From Streptomyces viridochromogenes (GTDB lineage: Bacteria; Actinomycetota; Actinomycetes; Streptomycetales; Streptomycetaceae), in the NCBI RefSeq assembly GCF_001270495.1, contig NZ_LGUR01000194.1, forward strand, positions 1 to 64,000: 64,000 nt of DNA. The letters are read 5' to 3'. Positions 23,296-32,911 of this stretch are shown piece after piece. Position 1 is the first letter of the stretch, and every line of letters starts with the position of its first letter. A program made the translations under genes and the position numbers. Below the pieces are notes generated by a model. It saw only the letters and a list, made by a program, of their open reading frames with translations. It had not been told where the DNA came from and ran no database searches.

Positions 23296-26200
23296 GCACC
23301 CACTCCCAGGACGCCCGTTCCGAGCAGGCGGCCGAACAACGCCGCCGCAAGCGCAAGGAGCGTGCCGCCAAGTCCCGTACACCCGAGCCCAAGGACATCG
23401 TCAGCGGCGCCGGCCAGCCCCTGGACCCGGGCGTGCGACGGGAGCTGGAGGAGCGACTCGGCCACGACCTCGGCCGCGTCCGCCTGCACACCGACCGGGA
23501 CGCCGGTCAGCTGACCGAACTCCTCGGCGCCGACGCGGTCGCCGTCGGCCAGGACATCTTCTTCCGCGAGGGCGCCTTCAAGCCGGGCACCGACGATGGC
23601 CACCGCCTCCTCGCCCACGAGCTCCTGCACACCGTGCAGAACCCGCACGGCCTCGGCACGCTGCGTGCGGGCCGGGAGCTGGGGGCGGTGAGCCTGCCGC
23701 AGCAGGCGATCGAGCGGGAGGCGGAGTCGGCCGCCCGGGATCTCGTACGTCCGTCGGCGACCGGCCCGGAGCAGTCCTCGGCCGACGTGGCCGAGGACCA
23801 GGCCACCCCCGGCTGGCTGCGCTACGCCACCGTCGACGCCGACCGCAACCGCGCCGAGGCCATCGACCCCGCGACCCTCGTCGACCGCCTCGCGAACTCC
23901 CTCGTACGATCCCTGCGCGGCGACCCCGAGGACCTGTCCCAGCGCACCCGCAAGCAACTCGCCCGACTGCCCGAGGAGTTGCTCGACGGCGTCCTCGTCC
24001 GCCTGGAGAGCCGGCTGCTCGGCTCGGAGCACGACCGGGTGCTCGACCTCGTCGACGAGATCGAGGCGTACGACGACCACGCCGAGGACGGTCTGGAGCG
24101 GGACGCGCACGACGCTCCGGAGATCGAGCCGGACACGGCCGAGGAGGTGCGGACCGAGCGCGAGAACGCCGTGCGCTCCGCTGAGGAGCGGCGGGCGCAG
24201 GAGGAGCGGCCCCGGCTCGCGCCCGGCCCGGAGAAGGACCGGACCGCCGAGGAAGGCGCGGCCGGCAGTACTCCGCAGAACGGTGGGACGCAGGAGCAGG
24301 GGAGCACTCCGCAGGGCGGGGGTGCGCCCGGCGGGGCACAGGAGCAGGAGGCGTCGGCCGGGCAGGGATCCGGGACGGCGGGGGCCCCGGCATCCGGTGG
24401 GGGCGCGGCCGCGGCCCGTGAGGAGCAGTCCTCGTCCGCCTCGGAGGGAAGGTCCGGGGGCGCGGCCGGCCAGGAGGGCAAGGACGGCAACGACGGCAAG
24501 GAGAACGACAAGGGCGGCAAGGAGAGCGACAAGGGCGGTCAGGAGCGGACCGAGCGCGAGGACGCTGCCGCCGCGAGCAAAGAGGAGTCCGCGGCGAAGA
24601 ACCGCCCGGGCGCGGCCGAGGCTGCCGTTGCCGGACGTCAGCTGAAGCAGCAGGACAAGCGGGGCCAGCAGAAGCCGACCGGTTCGCCGACGGCGTCCGG
24701 CAAGGACACCCAGCTGCCCGGCAGGCTCAGCACGCTCGACGGCAAGCGCAACCAGGATCTCGACGGCCGGGACCAGGAGACCGACGAGGACCCGTTCGGC
24801 TCCGGCAGCGAGTCCGAGGTCGAGGTCGGGGGCGAGGAGCCGAGCGCCTGGGACGTCAAGCTCCAGCCGGACGACTTCGTTCCGCAGCATGACATCGACG
24901 TGTCCGCCGTACCGACCGCCGACAAGCTGGACCCTTCCGCGCCCGCGGCCGCACAGACGGCCCCGTCGTTCGCGGCCCCGCCTCCGACGAGGGCCGAACA
25001 GGTGCAGGCCGAGCGGGAGGCGGAGGACGCCGAGGACGAGGCGGCGGAGCCCGAGGAGGAACCGGCCGAGTCCGTCGAGGAGCCGGAGTCGTCGGCGCCG
25101 GAGACCGAGGGCGGCCCGGACAGCCTCGCCGGTCCGGGCGGCCCGGCCCTGGAGCAGGCCGCGCGTCCGGCACCGGGGACCCGGGACCCCAAGAGCGGTG
25201 ACGACCCCAAGGCCGGGCCGGTGGCCGCGCAGACCACGGTGCAGGAGGCGCCGGGCAAGCAGGAGGGGAAGTCCGAGGGCGGCACCGAGGCCAAGGAGTC
25301 GGCCGCCAAGGAGGAGAAGGGCACGGACGCGGCGGGCGACAAGGGTGCCACCGCTCCGGAGAAGGAGTCCCAGCAGGCGAAGGGCGGCCAGTCGGCGCAG
25401 AGCGACGCCGGGGCGAAGGAGGACGGCGGGGGCGGCGCGCGGGGCGAGCAGGGCGGCGGGTCCGTACAGGACGCGTCGTCCGGCGGCGGGGGTGAGGTTA
25501 CGGCGCCCGGGGCGTCCGACGGAACGGGCGGTGCCGGTACGGCGAACTCGTCCGGCTCGGCCGGGACTTCGGGGTCGGCTGGTACTTCCGTGACTTCCGG
25601 GGCCGAGTCGGCTGGTGAGACACCGGCACAGGAGAGCCGTAAGGAGGCGCCTGCTCGTACGGAGACATCAGCGGCGCCCGCACGGTCGGCTTCGGCATCC
25701 GCGCCCGCCGCCGCGAAGTCGGAGCCGACGTCGGCCTCGGCGAAGGCCTCCCCGGAACCGAAGGCGGAACGGGAGAGCGCACCGGCGCCGAAGGCGGCGC
25801 GCGGTGGAGGCGGAGGTGGCGGCGGAGGAGGTGCCGGCGGTGGCGGTGGGGCCGCCCCGGCTGCCGGCAAGGGCAAGAAGGACTCCGCGCCGGTCCCCAA
25901 CCTCTCCGGGGTCTCGCCGGAGGCCGGGCTCGCGACGGCGTCGAAGCTCAAGCCGCACAAGGCACTTCAGGCGATGGGCGGGGTCGGCGGCGCGGTGGAC
26001 CGCACGGTCGGCGACGAACACAAGACGCTGGCCTCCGCGCCTCCCTCGATGCAGCGCCCTGCGGGTGCGCCGCAGACGTTGCAGGGCAAGCCGAAGTCGG
26101 ACGCCCCGGCCGAGTACTCGCAGGACAAGCCTCAGGAGGCCGAGGCTCCCGAGCAGGAGAACGCCGAGGTCGAGGGCGCCAAGGAGCCCGAGGGCCAGAT

Positions 26201-29200
26201 CGAGGCGGAGAAGGCCGAGGAGCCCGGCGGCTGGGACACCTTCAAGATGGCGCTCGGCTTCGGCATCGGCAAGGTGGCGAGCTGGCTCGGCTTCGAGGTG
26301 GATCCGCAGGAACTGGCCGCCAAGTTCGCCGGGCTGCCCACGAAGGACGAGGCGCTCAAGCAGGCCCAGGCGGGCAACGCGCCCGGCGTGGAGCTGAAGG
26401 GCTCGGCGGAGGACAGCGCCGGTCAGCAGGACGGTCATGTCGACGCCAAGGGCCAGGAGACCGTGGCCACGGCCCGCGACGACTCAGGCCGGGCGATGGG
26501 CGAGGACCAGGTCTACCCCAACGCCCCCAAGGAGGAGATGCGCGCATCGGTGCCGGGTGCGCAGGGCGGCGAGGGAGTCGCGGTCGACGGCGGCGGCGCG
26601 ACCGGTGCCGTACCGCCCGAGGCGGCCTCCGAAGTGGCCGAGCACGAGCAGGGACCGCAGGTCCAGGCCGCGTTCAACGACGGTCAGAAGGGCGTGTCCG
26701 AGGGCCGGCAGGCCAAGGACCGGGACTTCCGGGACTCGCAGGCCAAGCACAAACAGCAGGTCGACGCCGAGATCGGGCGGAACACCGAGACACAGGCGGG
26801 CGAGCGCGAGAAGGCGATGGGCGAGGTCACCGCCCAGCGCGAGGGCTGGCGCACGGAGCAGGACAAGGAGCTCAAGAGCCTCGGCGACAAGAAGACCGAC
26901 CGGCACGACAAGGTCCGCAAGGACGTCGAGGACAAGGAAAAGCAGACCGACGACAACGTCGACAAGGAGAAGGAGGGCAGCGACAAGAAGATCCAGGAGG
27001 AGAGCGACAAGGCGGAGCGCGACGCGGAGAAGCAGCGTGACGGCGCCGTCGAGGACTCGGGCAACTGGATCACCAAGGCCTTCGACTGGATCAAGCAGAA
27101 GGTCATCGAGATCAAGAACGCGATCGTCCGGGTCATCCGGGCGGCGCGCGACGCGGTCGTCGGCTTCATCAAGAACTTCAAGGACACCGTCGAGCGCTGG
27201 ATCAACGAGGCCCGCAAGAACATCGTCGAAGCGATCAAGAACTTCATCAAGGAACTGATCGAGTTCGCGGTGGCGATGGTGCGGGCGGTCATCGAACTCG
27301 CGGCCCGCATCCGCAAGTTCATCACCGACCTGATCGCGGCGGCCATCGCCCTCGTCCAGCGGCTGGCCGAGGCGCTCAAGCAGGCGATCAGCGACCTCCT
27401 GGACGCCATCGGCAAGCTCCTGAGCAGCATCCTGGACGTCCTGAAGAAGGCGCTCCTTGATGTCGTCAAGGCGATCGTGGACGCGGTCAAGGCGGTCCTC
27501 CAGTTCGCCTCACGCATGCTCGGCGCACTGGGCGAGTTCATGCTCGTCGCGGTCGACTTCCTCTCCGACCCCGGTGGCTGGCTGAGCGGTGCCAAGGACT
27601 CCGCCGTGGACGGCGCGAAGAACCATCTGTTCCGCGAGGTCAAGGCGGCTGTCAAGGACTGGTTCCAGTCCAAGATCGAAGAGATCATCGGCGTCCCGAA
27701 GGCCATCCTGGACAAACTGATCAAGGGCGGCATCACCCTCGAACAGATCGTCAAGGAGACCTGGGACGCCATCGTCCCCCAACTCCCCCTGATCATCGGC
27801 GAGATCGTCATCACCAAGGTCATCGCCAAGCTCATCCCCGGCGCGGGCTGGGTGATGGCGGTGATCGACGCCATCCGCACGGCCATCGGCGCCCTCGGCG
27901 AGATCCTGCGCGCCATGGGAGCCGTCCTCGACTGGCTGAAGGCCGTCCGCCGCGGCGGCGCCGGCGTCCTCTTCGCGAAGGCGGTCGCCGCGGGCATCGT
28001 GGCCCTGCTCGAACTCGCTTACGAGGCCTTGCTGAGCGGCATCGGCAAGTACGTGGCGAAGGTGGGCCGACGCTTCAAGGACATCGCCGCGAAGCTGGGC
28101 GGCAAGGGCAAGGGGGAGAAACCGGGCGGGGGGAAGGGCGCGGGGGCTGACGGGACGGACGACAAGGGCGGGGACAAGAAGCCCCAGGCCGATCCGGCGA
28201 AGAAGCCGGGCACGGACCCGAAGACCCAGACAGCTACGGCGCCGAAGCCGGGCCAGGGCAAGGACGGCGCCCCGGGGAAGACGAAGCCGACGCAGGGTGA
28301 CGCCAAGAAGCCCACGCCCGCAGCCAGCAAGGACAAGGACGGCAAGCCGAAGGACAGGGACGAGAAGCCGGACACCAAGCCGACGCCGACGGTCAAGCCG
28401 AAGCCGAAGGCGGAACCCCCGGCGACGCCGAAACGTGACCCGGACACGACGGCGAAGAGCGCGGATGACAGGGGGTCGGACAAGCCGAAGGACGACAAGG
28501 ACGCTGGCGCCAAGCCGAAGGACGACAAGGACACCACAGGCAAGCCCAAGGACACCGACGGCGCGGCACCGGCCAAGCCGAAGGACCAGGACCCGGCCAA
28601 GCCGAAGAGTGGGGGGAAGGACTCTCCCGCCAAGTCCAAGGACGGGGATGACAGGAAGGCCCGGGATCGGGATCAGGACCCGAAGAAGCCCAAGCACCGC
28701 CAGGACCGGGACGGGAAGCGCGACGGTAAGAACAAGGAAAACAGGCGCAAGGACGCAGACCCAGCCAAGTCGAAGCAGAACAAGAAGGATCAGCGGAAGA
28801 AGGACGAGGAATCATCGGATTCCAAGGAGGACCGTCTCCGCAAGATCGTGGCCCGGCTGCGGCCCAAGCTGAACAGTGTCCTGCGCCGTGGGACAACGGC
28901 GAAGCTATTGGATGTCTTTCTCCGGTCGGCGAAAACCTGGTACCGATTGACCAGTCTGACCCGGGAAGATGATCGGCTGTTCGACATTACAGCCAGACTG
29001 AATCCCGAGGCGCGAGCGGCTGGTGGGTTCAAGCTGACGGGGGCTGATCTCCGTCAGATCATCCAGGGGGTCTCCGCCGACATGCTGAAGGATCCGAGAG
29101 TCCAGGCAGCGGCCACGAGCATGCTTCAGACGAAGAATGCGGTGGCAACCGACCCCGTGTCCGTGAACGCGGCAGCTGATTTCCCGGGCGCAGTCAACTA

Positions 29201-30029
29201 CCTGCGGAACCGCGGAAGCGGTCTGCCGGTGTCGACACCGGGTGGGCAGCAGCGAACGATTCCGCCGCATCAGCCCGGGCCCGGAGTCATGGAGGACTAC
29301 CATGTCGGCCAGAACCAGGAGTTGGTGCAGGAAGAAAACACGGCCGGCGAACTGAATGCGTATACGCAGATAGATCTCGGCAAGATGCGAAACGGCAAGC
29401 CGATCAAGTCGAGCTATCCGAACATCGCCAGGAAAATCGACGCGCTCGCTGCGGAAGGGCTCGATGGTCCGTCTCTCGCGGCCGCCATGCACAGCTTCAC
29501 CGCGCACGGCGTCATGCCGGGAAACCTGACCACGGAACAGAGAAAGCTGATACGCGAACTGCACTGGCTCATGTTCGTGCGCGAATCTGTCCGTAACCCC
29601 GGCAACCTCGGATTCGCCGCCATGCTCACCACCTTGATTGCCGCGGGTGATGTCAATTGGGACGAAGCGTTCCGCGGTTATCAAGGAAATCGGAACCCCA
29701 AGACAGGAAAGTGGCGAGGCAAGAAGCCCTGGACCAGGTTGGGCGGGCGCGGGCTGTTCCCGATGTCCATGCAGGGAGCAGTGGCAGCAGCCCGGGATTT
29801 GGCAAAGGGGGTCGTCGGCCGCAAGAAGAAGAACAAGGACGGGACGGAAGAGGACAGCGTCGCACAGCAGGTACGGGATGAACTGGTCAGGCGTGAGATA
29901 GATTTGGCGGAACGCTGGGTTCGGACACATCTGCAGCGTGACGAGATAGTCGGCGACACCGAGCAGGATGCCATGGCTCAGGGTCGGCAACTCGTGAGGG
30001 ACTACATGTGGAACTACTACAACCTGTAG
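23292..30029 (+). CDS. 2245-aa DUF4157 eCIS giant protein with C-terminal toxin-like domain
   Basis: Residues ~50-115 are the DUF4157 domain (LEERLGHDLGRVRLHTD) with a metalloprotease-like HELLH at 109-113. About 270-870 is Glu/Ala/Gly/Lys low complexity ending in a polyglycine run. Around 979-1015 lies GFGIGKVASWLGFEVD. About 1120-1260 is a charged coiled coil. About 1257-1600 is a series of amphipathic and hydrophobic helices (AIALVQRLAEALKQAISDLL). About 1600-1847 is Lys/Asp/Pro repeat. About 1847-2245 is a globular domain of lower G+C that I cannot assign. DUF4157 marks proteins linked to eCIS cargo. The helical length would also suit a tape measure, for which no other gene is seen. Confidence 0.85.
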   Translation: MSTHSQDARSEQAAEQRRRKRKERAAKSRTPEPKDIVSGAGQPLDPGVRRELEERLGHDLGRVRLHTDRDAGQLTELLGADAVAVGQDIFFREGAFKPGTDDGHRLLAHELLHTVQNPHGLGTLRAGRELGAVSLPQQAIEREAESAARDLVRPSATGPEQSSADVAEDQATPGWLRYATVDADRNRAEAIDPATLVDRLANSLVRSLRGDPEDLSQRTRKQLARLPEELLDGVLVRLESRLLGSEHDRVLDLVDEIEAYDDHAEDGLERDAHDAPEIEPDTAEEVRTERENAVRSAEERRAQEERPRLAPGPEKDRTAEEGAAGSTPQNGGTQEQGSTPQGGGAPGGAQEQEASAGQGSGTAGAPASGGGAAAAREEQSSSASEGRSGGAAGQEGKDGNDGKENDKGGKESDKGGQERTEREDAAAASKEESAAKNRPGAAEAAVAGRQLKQQDKRGQQKPTGSPTASGKDTQLPGRLSTLDGKRNQDLDGRDQETDEDPFGSGSESEVEVGGEEPSAWDVKLQPDDFVPQHDIDVSAVPTADKLDPSAPAAAQTAPSFAAPPPTRAEQVQAEREAEDAEDEAAEPEEEPAESVEEPESSAPETEGGPDSLAGPGGPALEQAARPAPGTRDPKSGDDPKAGPVAAQTTVQEAPGKQEGKSEGGTEAKESAAKEEKGTDAAGDKGATAPEKESQQAKGGQSAQSDAGAKEDGGGGARGEQGGGSVQDASSGGGGEVTAPGASDGTGGAGTANSSGSAGTSGSAGTSVTSGAESAGETPAQESRKEAPARTETSAAPARSASASAPAAAKSEPTSASAKASPEPKAERESAPAPKAARGGGGGGGGGGAGGGGGAAPAAGKGKKDSAPVPNLSGVSPEAGLATASKLKPHKALQAMGGVGGAVDRTVGDEHKTLASAPPSMQRPAGAPQTLQGKPKSDAPAEYSQDKPQEAEAPEQENAEVEGAKEPEGQIEAEKAEEPGGWDTFKMALGFGIGKVASWLGFEVDPQELAAKFAGLPTKDEALKQAQAGNAPGVELKGSAEDSAGQQDGHVDAKGQETVATARDDSGRAMGEDQVYPNAPKEEMRASVPGAQGGEGVAVDGGGATGAVPPEAASEVAEHEQGPQVQAAFNDGQKGVSEGRQAKDRDFRDSQAKHKQQVDAEIGRNTETQAGEREKAMGEVTAQREGWRTEQDKELKSLGDKKTDRHDKVRKDVEDKEKQTDDNVDKEKEGSDKKIQEESDKAERDAEKQRDGAVEDSGNWITKAFDWIKQKVIEIKNAIVRVIRAARDAVVGFIKNFKDTVERWINEARKNIVEAIKNFIKELIEFAVAMVRAVIELAARIRKFITDLIAAAIALVQRLAEALKQAISDLLDAIGKLLSSILDVLKKALLDVVKAIVDAVKAVLQFASRMLGALGEFMLVAVDFLSDPGGWLSGAKDSAVDGAKNHLFREVKAAVKDWFQSKIEEIIGVPKAILDKLIKGGITLEQIVKETWDAIVPQLPLIIGEIVITKVIAKLIPGAGWVMAVIDAIRTAIGALGEILRAMGAVLDWLKAVRRGGAGVLFAKAVAAGIVALLELAYEALLSGIGKYVAKVGRRFKDIAAKLGGKGKGEKPGGGKGAGADGTDDKGGDKKPQADPAKKPGTDPKTQTATAPKPGQGKDGAPGKTKPTQGDAKKPTPAASKDKDGKPKDRDEKPDTKPTPTVKPKPKAEPPATPKRDPDTTAKSADDRGSDKPKDDKDAGAKPKDDKDTTGKPKDTDGAAPAKPKDQDPAKPKSGGKDSPAKSKDGDDRKARDRDQDPKKPKHRQDRDGKRDGKNKENRRKDADPAKSKQNKKDQRKKDEESSDSKEDRLRKIVARLRPKLNSVLRRGTTAKLLDVFLRSAKTWYRLTSLTREDDRLFDITARLNPEARAAGGFKLTGADLRQIIQGVSADMLKDPRVQAAATSMLQTKNAVATDPVSVNAAADFPGAVNYLRNRGSGLPVSTPGGQQRTIPPHQPGPGVMEDYHVGQNQELVQEENTAGELNAYTQIDLGKMRNGKPIKSSYPNIARKIDALAAEGLDGPSLAAAMHSFTAHGVMPGNLTTEQRKLIRELHWLMFVRESVRNPGNLGFAAMLTTLIAAGDVNWDEAFRGYQGNRNPKTGKWRGKKPWTRLGGRGLFPMSMQGAVAAARDLAKGVVGRKKKNKDGTEEDSVAQQVRDELVRREIDLAERWVRTHLQRDEIVGDTEQDAMAQGRQLVRDYMWNYYNL

Positions 30030-30037
30030 GAGGAGCG

Positions 30038-30607
30038 GTGGCCGACTACGACGTTCGCCTTGCCTTGAAGGCGGAAAAGGCTGAAGCGGGTGTGGCAAGC
30101 TTCGCTATGCGGAACAGGTGGGAGATGCGCATCCTGGGGAACCGCAAAGCGGATATCTTCATGAATGTGTGGATCACTTCTGACCGGGTCGAGGTCCACT
30201 ACATCGAGGATCCGCTCACCGGAATCCCGTTCGTCACCTTCCGCGGTGAAAATTCAGCCCGAACCGCCGAGATGCTCAAGGCGTCCTGCAATGTGTGGGA
30301 GTTTTCCGAGGCGTTGGAAGGAGCGCGCCGGGCAGCGGACCGGGACGCGAGGCTGACCGCGGTGTACGCGGCAGCATTTACGGCTCCGGAGCAGCCGGTT
30401 GACGAAATGATCGAACTGTTCCACTCGCTGGCCACAGATCCTGATGCCGGTGTGCGGCAGTCGATCGTCGTATCGACCGGCTATGTCCCCTGGCCGCAGC
30501 TCGTCGAAATCGTTCGGGAGCTGTCTCGGACCGACCCTGTGGACCATGTGAGGGAGAACGCTCGATTGCTGCTGGAGGGCCTGAGTATCCATGGCAACGA
30601 GAACTGA
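30038..30607 (+). CDS. probable immunity protein for the giant protein's C-terminal domain
   Basis: 189 aa, GTG start with AGGAGG five bases upstream and only 8 bp after the giant gene's stop. The N-terminal half looks alpha/beta (DVRLALKAEKAEAGVASFAM, VEVHYIEDPLTGIPFVTF). The C-terminal half has HEAT-like helices (FHSLATDPDAGVRQSIVVS, VDHVRENARLLLEGL). Codon use and composition match the foreign-looking 3' end of the giant gene and differ from both flanking eCIS blocks. A small acidic protein immediately after a swappable C-terminus is the classic polymorphic-toxin arrangement. The function is inferred from position only. Confidence 0.6.
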   Translation: MADYDVRLALKAEKAEAGVASFAMRNRWEMRILGNRKADIFMNVWITSDRVEVHYIEDPLTGIPFVTFRGENSARTAEMLKASCNVWEFSEALEGARRAADRDARLTAVYAAAFTAPEQPVDEMIELFHSLATDPDAGVRQSIVVSTGYVPWPQLVEIVRELSRTDPVDHVRENARLLLEGLSIHGNEN

Positions 30608-30622
30608 CGAGGTACCGCGACA

Positions 30623-31342
30623 GTGACCCGCTACGCCGACATCCCCAAACCCATCCGCTCCGGAATAGTCGTAGTCAACCCCGACACCGGCACCCCCCAG
30701 CGGATCATCGTCCTCCAGTTCAACCCGGACACCCTGGAGCGCAGCGTCGCCCCCCAGTCCGCCGGCGACAGCGGTGACTCCGGGAGCGGTGGCACCGGCA
30801 GTGGCGACCGAAATGAAGCCCTCCGGCTCAAGGGCCCCGCCCAGGAGACCTGGAAGTTCACCGCCGAGATCGACGCGACCGACCAGTTCGAGGTCGCCGC
30901 GCCCGACGGTATTCACCCCCAGCTCGCGACCCTCGAAATGCTGGTGCAACCGACAACCGCCCAGCTCCGCGCCGCGATGAAGCTTTCCCAGAAGGGGGCC
31001 ATCGAGATCAGTCCGATCGAGATGCCGCTCACCCTCTTCACCTGGGGGAGCAAGCGGGTGATGCCCGTGCGGCTCACCGAGCTCTCCGTCAACGAGTCCG
31101 CCTTCGACGTGAACCTCAACCCCATCCGCGCCTCGCTCAGCATCGGCATGAAGATCCTCACCGTCAGCGACCTCCCCGCCGGTCACCGGGGCGCCGACCT
31201 GTACATGGCCCACCTCGCCCAGAAGGAACGCCTCGCCGCGGCCGCCCGCGGCGGCAGCCTCGGCTCGCTCGGGCTCCGTGGAGGCATCGGCGGAGGCGGA
31301 ATAGGCGGATTCGGAACCAACGCCGTGATCGGCAGGGGCTGA
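30623..31342 (+). CDS. eCIS tube-adaptor protein (CIS tube/Pvc7-like)
   Basis: 239 aa. The N-terminal domain (IVVLQFNPDTLERSVAP, LTLFTWGSKRVMPVRLTEL) fits the CIS-tube-associated family that links the inner tube to the spike hub. The C-terminus is a Gly-rich tail (GGIGGGGIGGFG). A GTG start follows the presumed immunity gene by 15 bp, and G+C returns to the high local level here. The LysM-like gene follows at once. Confidence 0.8.
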   Translation: MTRYADIPKPIRSGIVVVNPDTGTPQRIIVLQFNPDTLERSVAPQSAGDSGDSGSGGTGSGDRNEALRLKGPAQETWKFTAEIDATDQFEVAAPDGIHPQLATLEMLVQPTTAQLRAAMKLSQKGAIEISPIEMPLTLFTWGSKRVMPVRLTELSVNESAFDVNLNPIRASLSIGMKILTVSDLPAGHRGADLYMAHLAQKERLAAAARGGSLGSLGLRGGIGGGGIGGFGTNAVIGRG

Positions 31343-31353
31343 GGAGGACGACC

Positions 31354-31737
31354 ATGGCTGAGATCGAGCCGTACGAGAATGCCCTGGACGCGATACCGGG
31401 TGCCCACCCCTACCCGCGCACCAGCCGGTACCACGACGCCGAGATCGGGATCCACCGGCGTCCCGACGGGACCGAGGTCCGTTACACCAAGCGGCGGTTG
31501 CTGCCCCCGGTCGACCAGACCGGGGACCCCGACCTCACCCAGCCGCACACCGTCGGCGCCGGCGAGCGCCCCGACCTCCTCGCGCAGCGGTACTTCGGCG
31601 ACCCCGGCCAGTGGTGGCAGATCGCCGACGCCAACCCCGTACTGGATCCACGGGAGTTGACCGACGAGGCCGGGCGCGTCATCGACATCCCGCTCGCCGG
31701 CGGGTTCCCCGGCGGCAGGGGAGACCGGCGTGTTTGA
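31354..31737 (+). CDS. LysM-like baseplate protein
   Basis: 127 aa. The C-terminal half contains a LysM-like module, VGAGERPDLLAQRYFGDPGQ, then WWQIADANPVLDP and IDIPLAG. Short proteins of this kind accompany the spike hub in eCIS and contractile phages (gp53-like/XkdP-like). It overlaps the hub gene by 8 bp. Confidence 0.75.
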   Translation: MAEIEPYENALDAIPGAHPYPRTSRYHDAEIGIHRRPDGTEVRYTKRRLLPPVDQTGDPDLTQPHTVGAGERPDLLAQRYFGDPGQWWQIADANPVLDPRELTDEAGRVIDIPLAGGFPGGRGDRRV

Positions 31738-32869
31738 TCTGCCCGTGGGGCAGGGCCCCGTCCACATCGCGCTCCAGATGGGGCCCAAGCTCGCCCGGCC
31801 CGTCCCGGCCGAGGTGACCGAGGCCCTGCTGTCCGCCCAGATCACCGCCACCGCGGGGGAGCGGAGCGGCTTCCAGCTCGCCTTCGACCTCACCAAGAAC
31901 GGGATCATCAGCCGGCGGCTCCTGCCCGAGGGGTTCTTCGACCCCAAGACACGGCTCATCGTCACCGTCACCGTCCGCGGCACCTCCGCCGTCCTCTTCG
32001 ACGGGCTCGTCGTCCGCCACGAGGTCGGCGCCAGCAACCAGCCCGGCCACTCCACCCTCACCGTCACCGGCGAGGACCTGACACTGCTCATGGATCTGGA
32101 GGAACGCACCGCCCGGTACCCGAACCTCCCGCCCTCCGAGCGCGCACTCGCCATCCTGCGCCGGTACTCCGACTACGGCATCCGGCCCGACGTCTACACC
32201 GAGCAGGTCGCCCAACCCCCGCACCAGGACCTCCGCGTGCACTACCAGACCGGCACCGACCTCCAGTACGTCACCGAGCTCGCCCGTGCCAACGGGTACA
32301 CCTTCTACCTTGAGCCCGGGCCCAACCCCGGCCAGTCCTCCGCCCGTTGGGGACCGGAGATCCGCCTCGGCATCCGCCAGCACGCCCTGAACGTCAACAT
32401 GGACGCCAACTCCACCGTCGACCAGCTGACGTTCGCCTACGACGGAACCGCACGCGAAGAGCCGCAGGCCCGCTGGCAGAACCCCGAGACCCGGCAGTCG
32501 GACCTGCTCCCGCAGCCGTCCATCAGCCCGCTGCGCCCACCCCTCGGCAAGCGGCCCACCCCGGCGCTGAAGCGCAGGACCCTCTCCGGAACCGCCAAGC
32601 ACCAGCGCGAGCAGGCCGAGGCCGAACTCCTCGCCCGCGCCGCCGTGTCCGCCGACGTCGTCTCCGGCTCCGGCTCACTCGACGTCATCCGGCACGGCTA
32701 CATCCTCCAGCCCCGCCAGCTCGTCGGCGTACGCGGCTCGGGACGGGCGTACGACGGCGACTACTTCGTCAAGTCCGTCACGCACAACCTGCGTCCGGGC
32801 TCGTACCAGCAGAACTTCACCCTCTCAAGGGAGGGCCTGGAAGCGCGTAGCGACTACGTCCGGCCCTGA
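31730..32869 (+). CDS. spike hub protein, phage late control gene D/VgrG-N-like
   Basis: A 379-aa gp27/VgrG-like hub. Features include EDLTLLMDLEERTARY, the central QDLRVHYQTGTDLQYVTELA that is conserved in gpD/hub proteins, and a final VKSVTHNLRPGSYQQNFTL. Three copies form the ring through which the tube is loaded. Translation begins at GTG within the preceding gene. The spike OB-fold gene follows after 42 bp. Confidence 0.88.
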   Translation: MFDLPVGQGPVHIALQMGPKLARPVPAEVTEALLSAQITATAGERSGFQLAFDLTKNGIISRRLLPEGFFDPKTRLIVTVTVRGTSAVLFDGLVVRHEVGASNQPGHSTLTVTGEDLTLLMDLEERTARYPNLPPSERALAILRRYSDYGIRPDVYTEQVAQPPHQDLRVHYQTGTDLQYVTELARANGYTFYLEPGPNPGQSSARWGPEIRLGIRQHALNVNMDANSTVDQLTFAYDGTAREEPQARWQNPETRQSDLLPQPSISPLRPPLGKRPTPALKRRTLSGTAKHQREQAEAELLARAAVSADVVSGSGSLDVIRHGYILQPRQLVGVRGSGRAYDGDYFVKSVTHNLRPGSYQQNFTLSREGLEARSDYVRP

Positions 32870-32911
32870 CCCGCGTAACCCCACGAACCATCGACCAGGA
32901 GCACCCCCACC

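Noticed and set aside
24400..25870. Possible CRISPR or tandem DNA repeat
   Set aside because: The repetition is codon-level low complexity (Gly, Ala, Lys, Glu) inside one open frame, without regular spacers.
28090..28830. Possible tandem repeat array
   Set aside because: It is a Lys/Asp/Pro-rich protein linker with irregular units, not a DNA repeat with fixed period.
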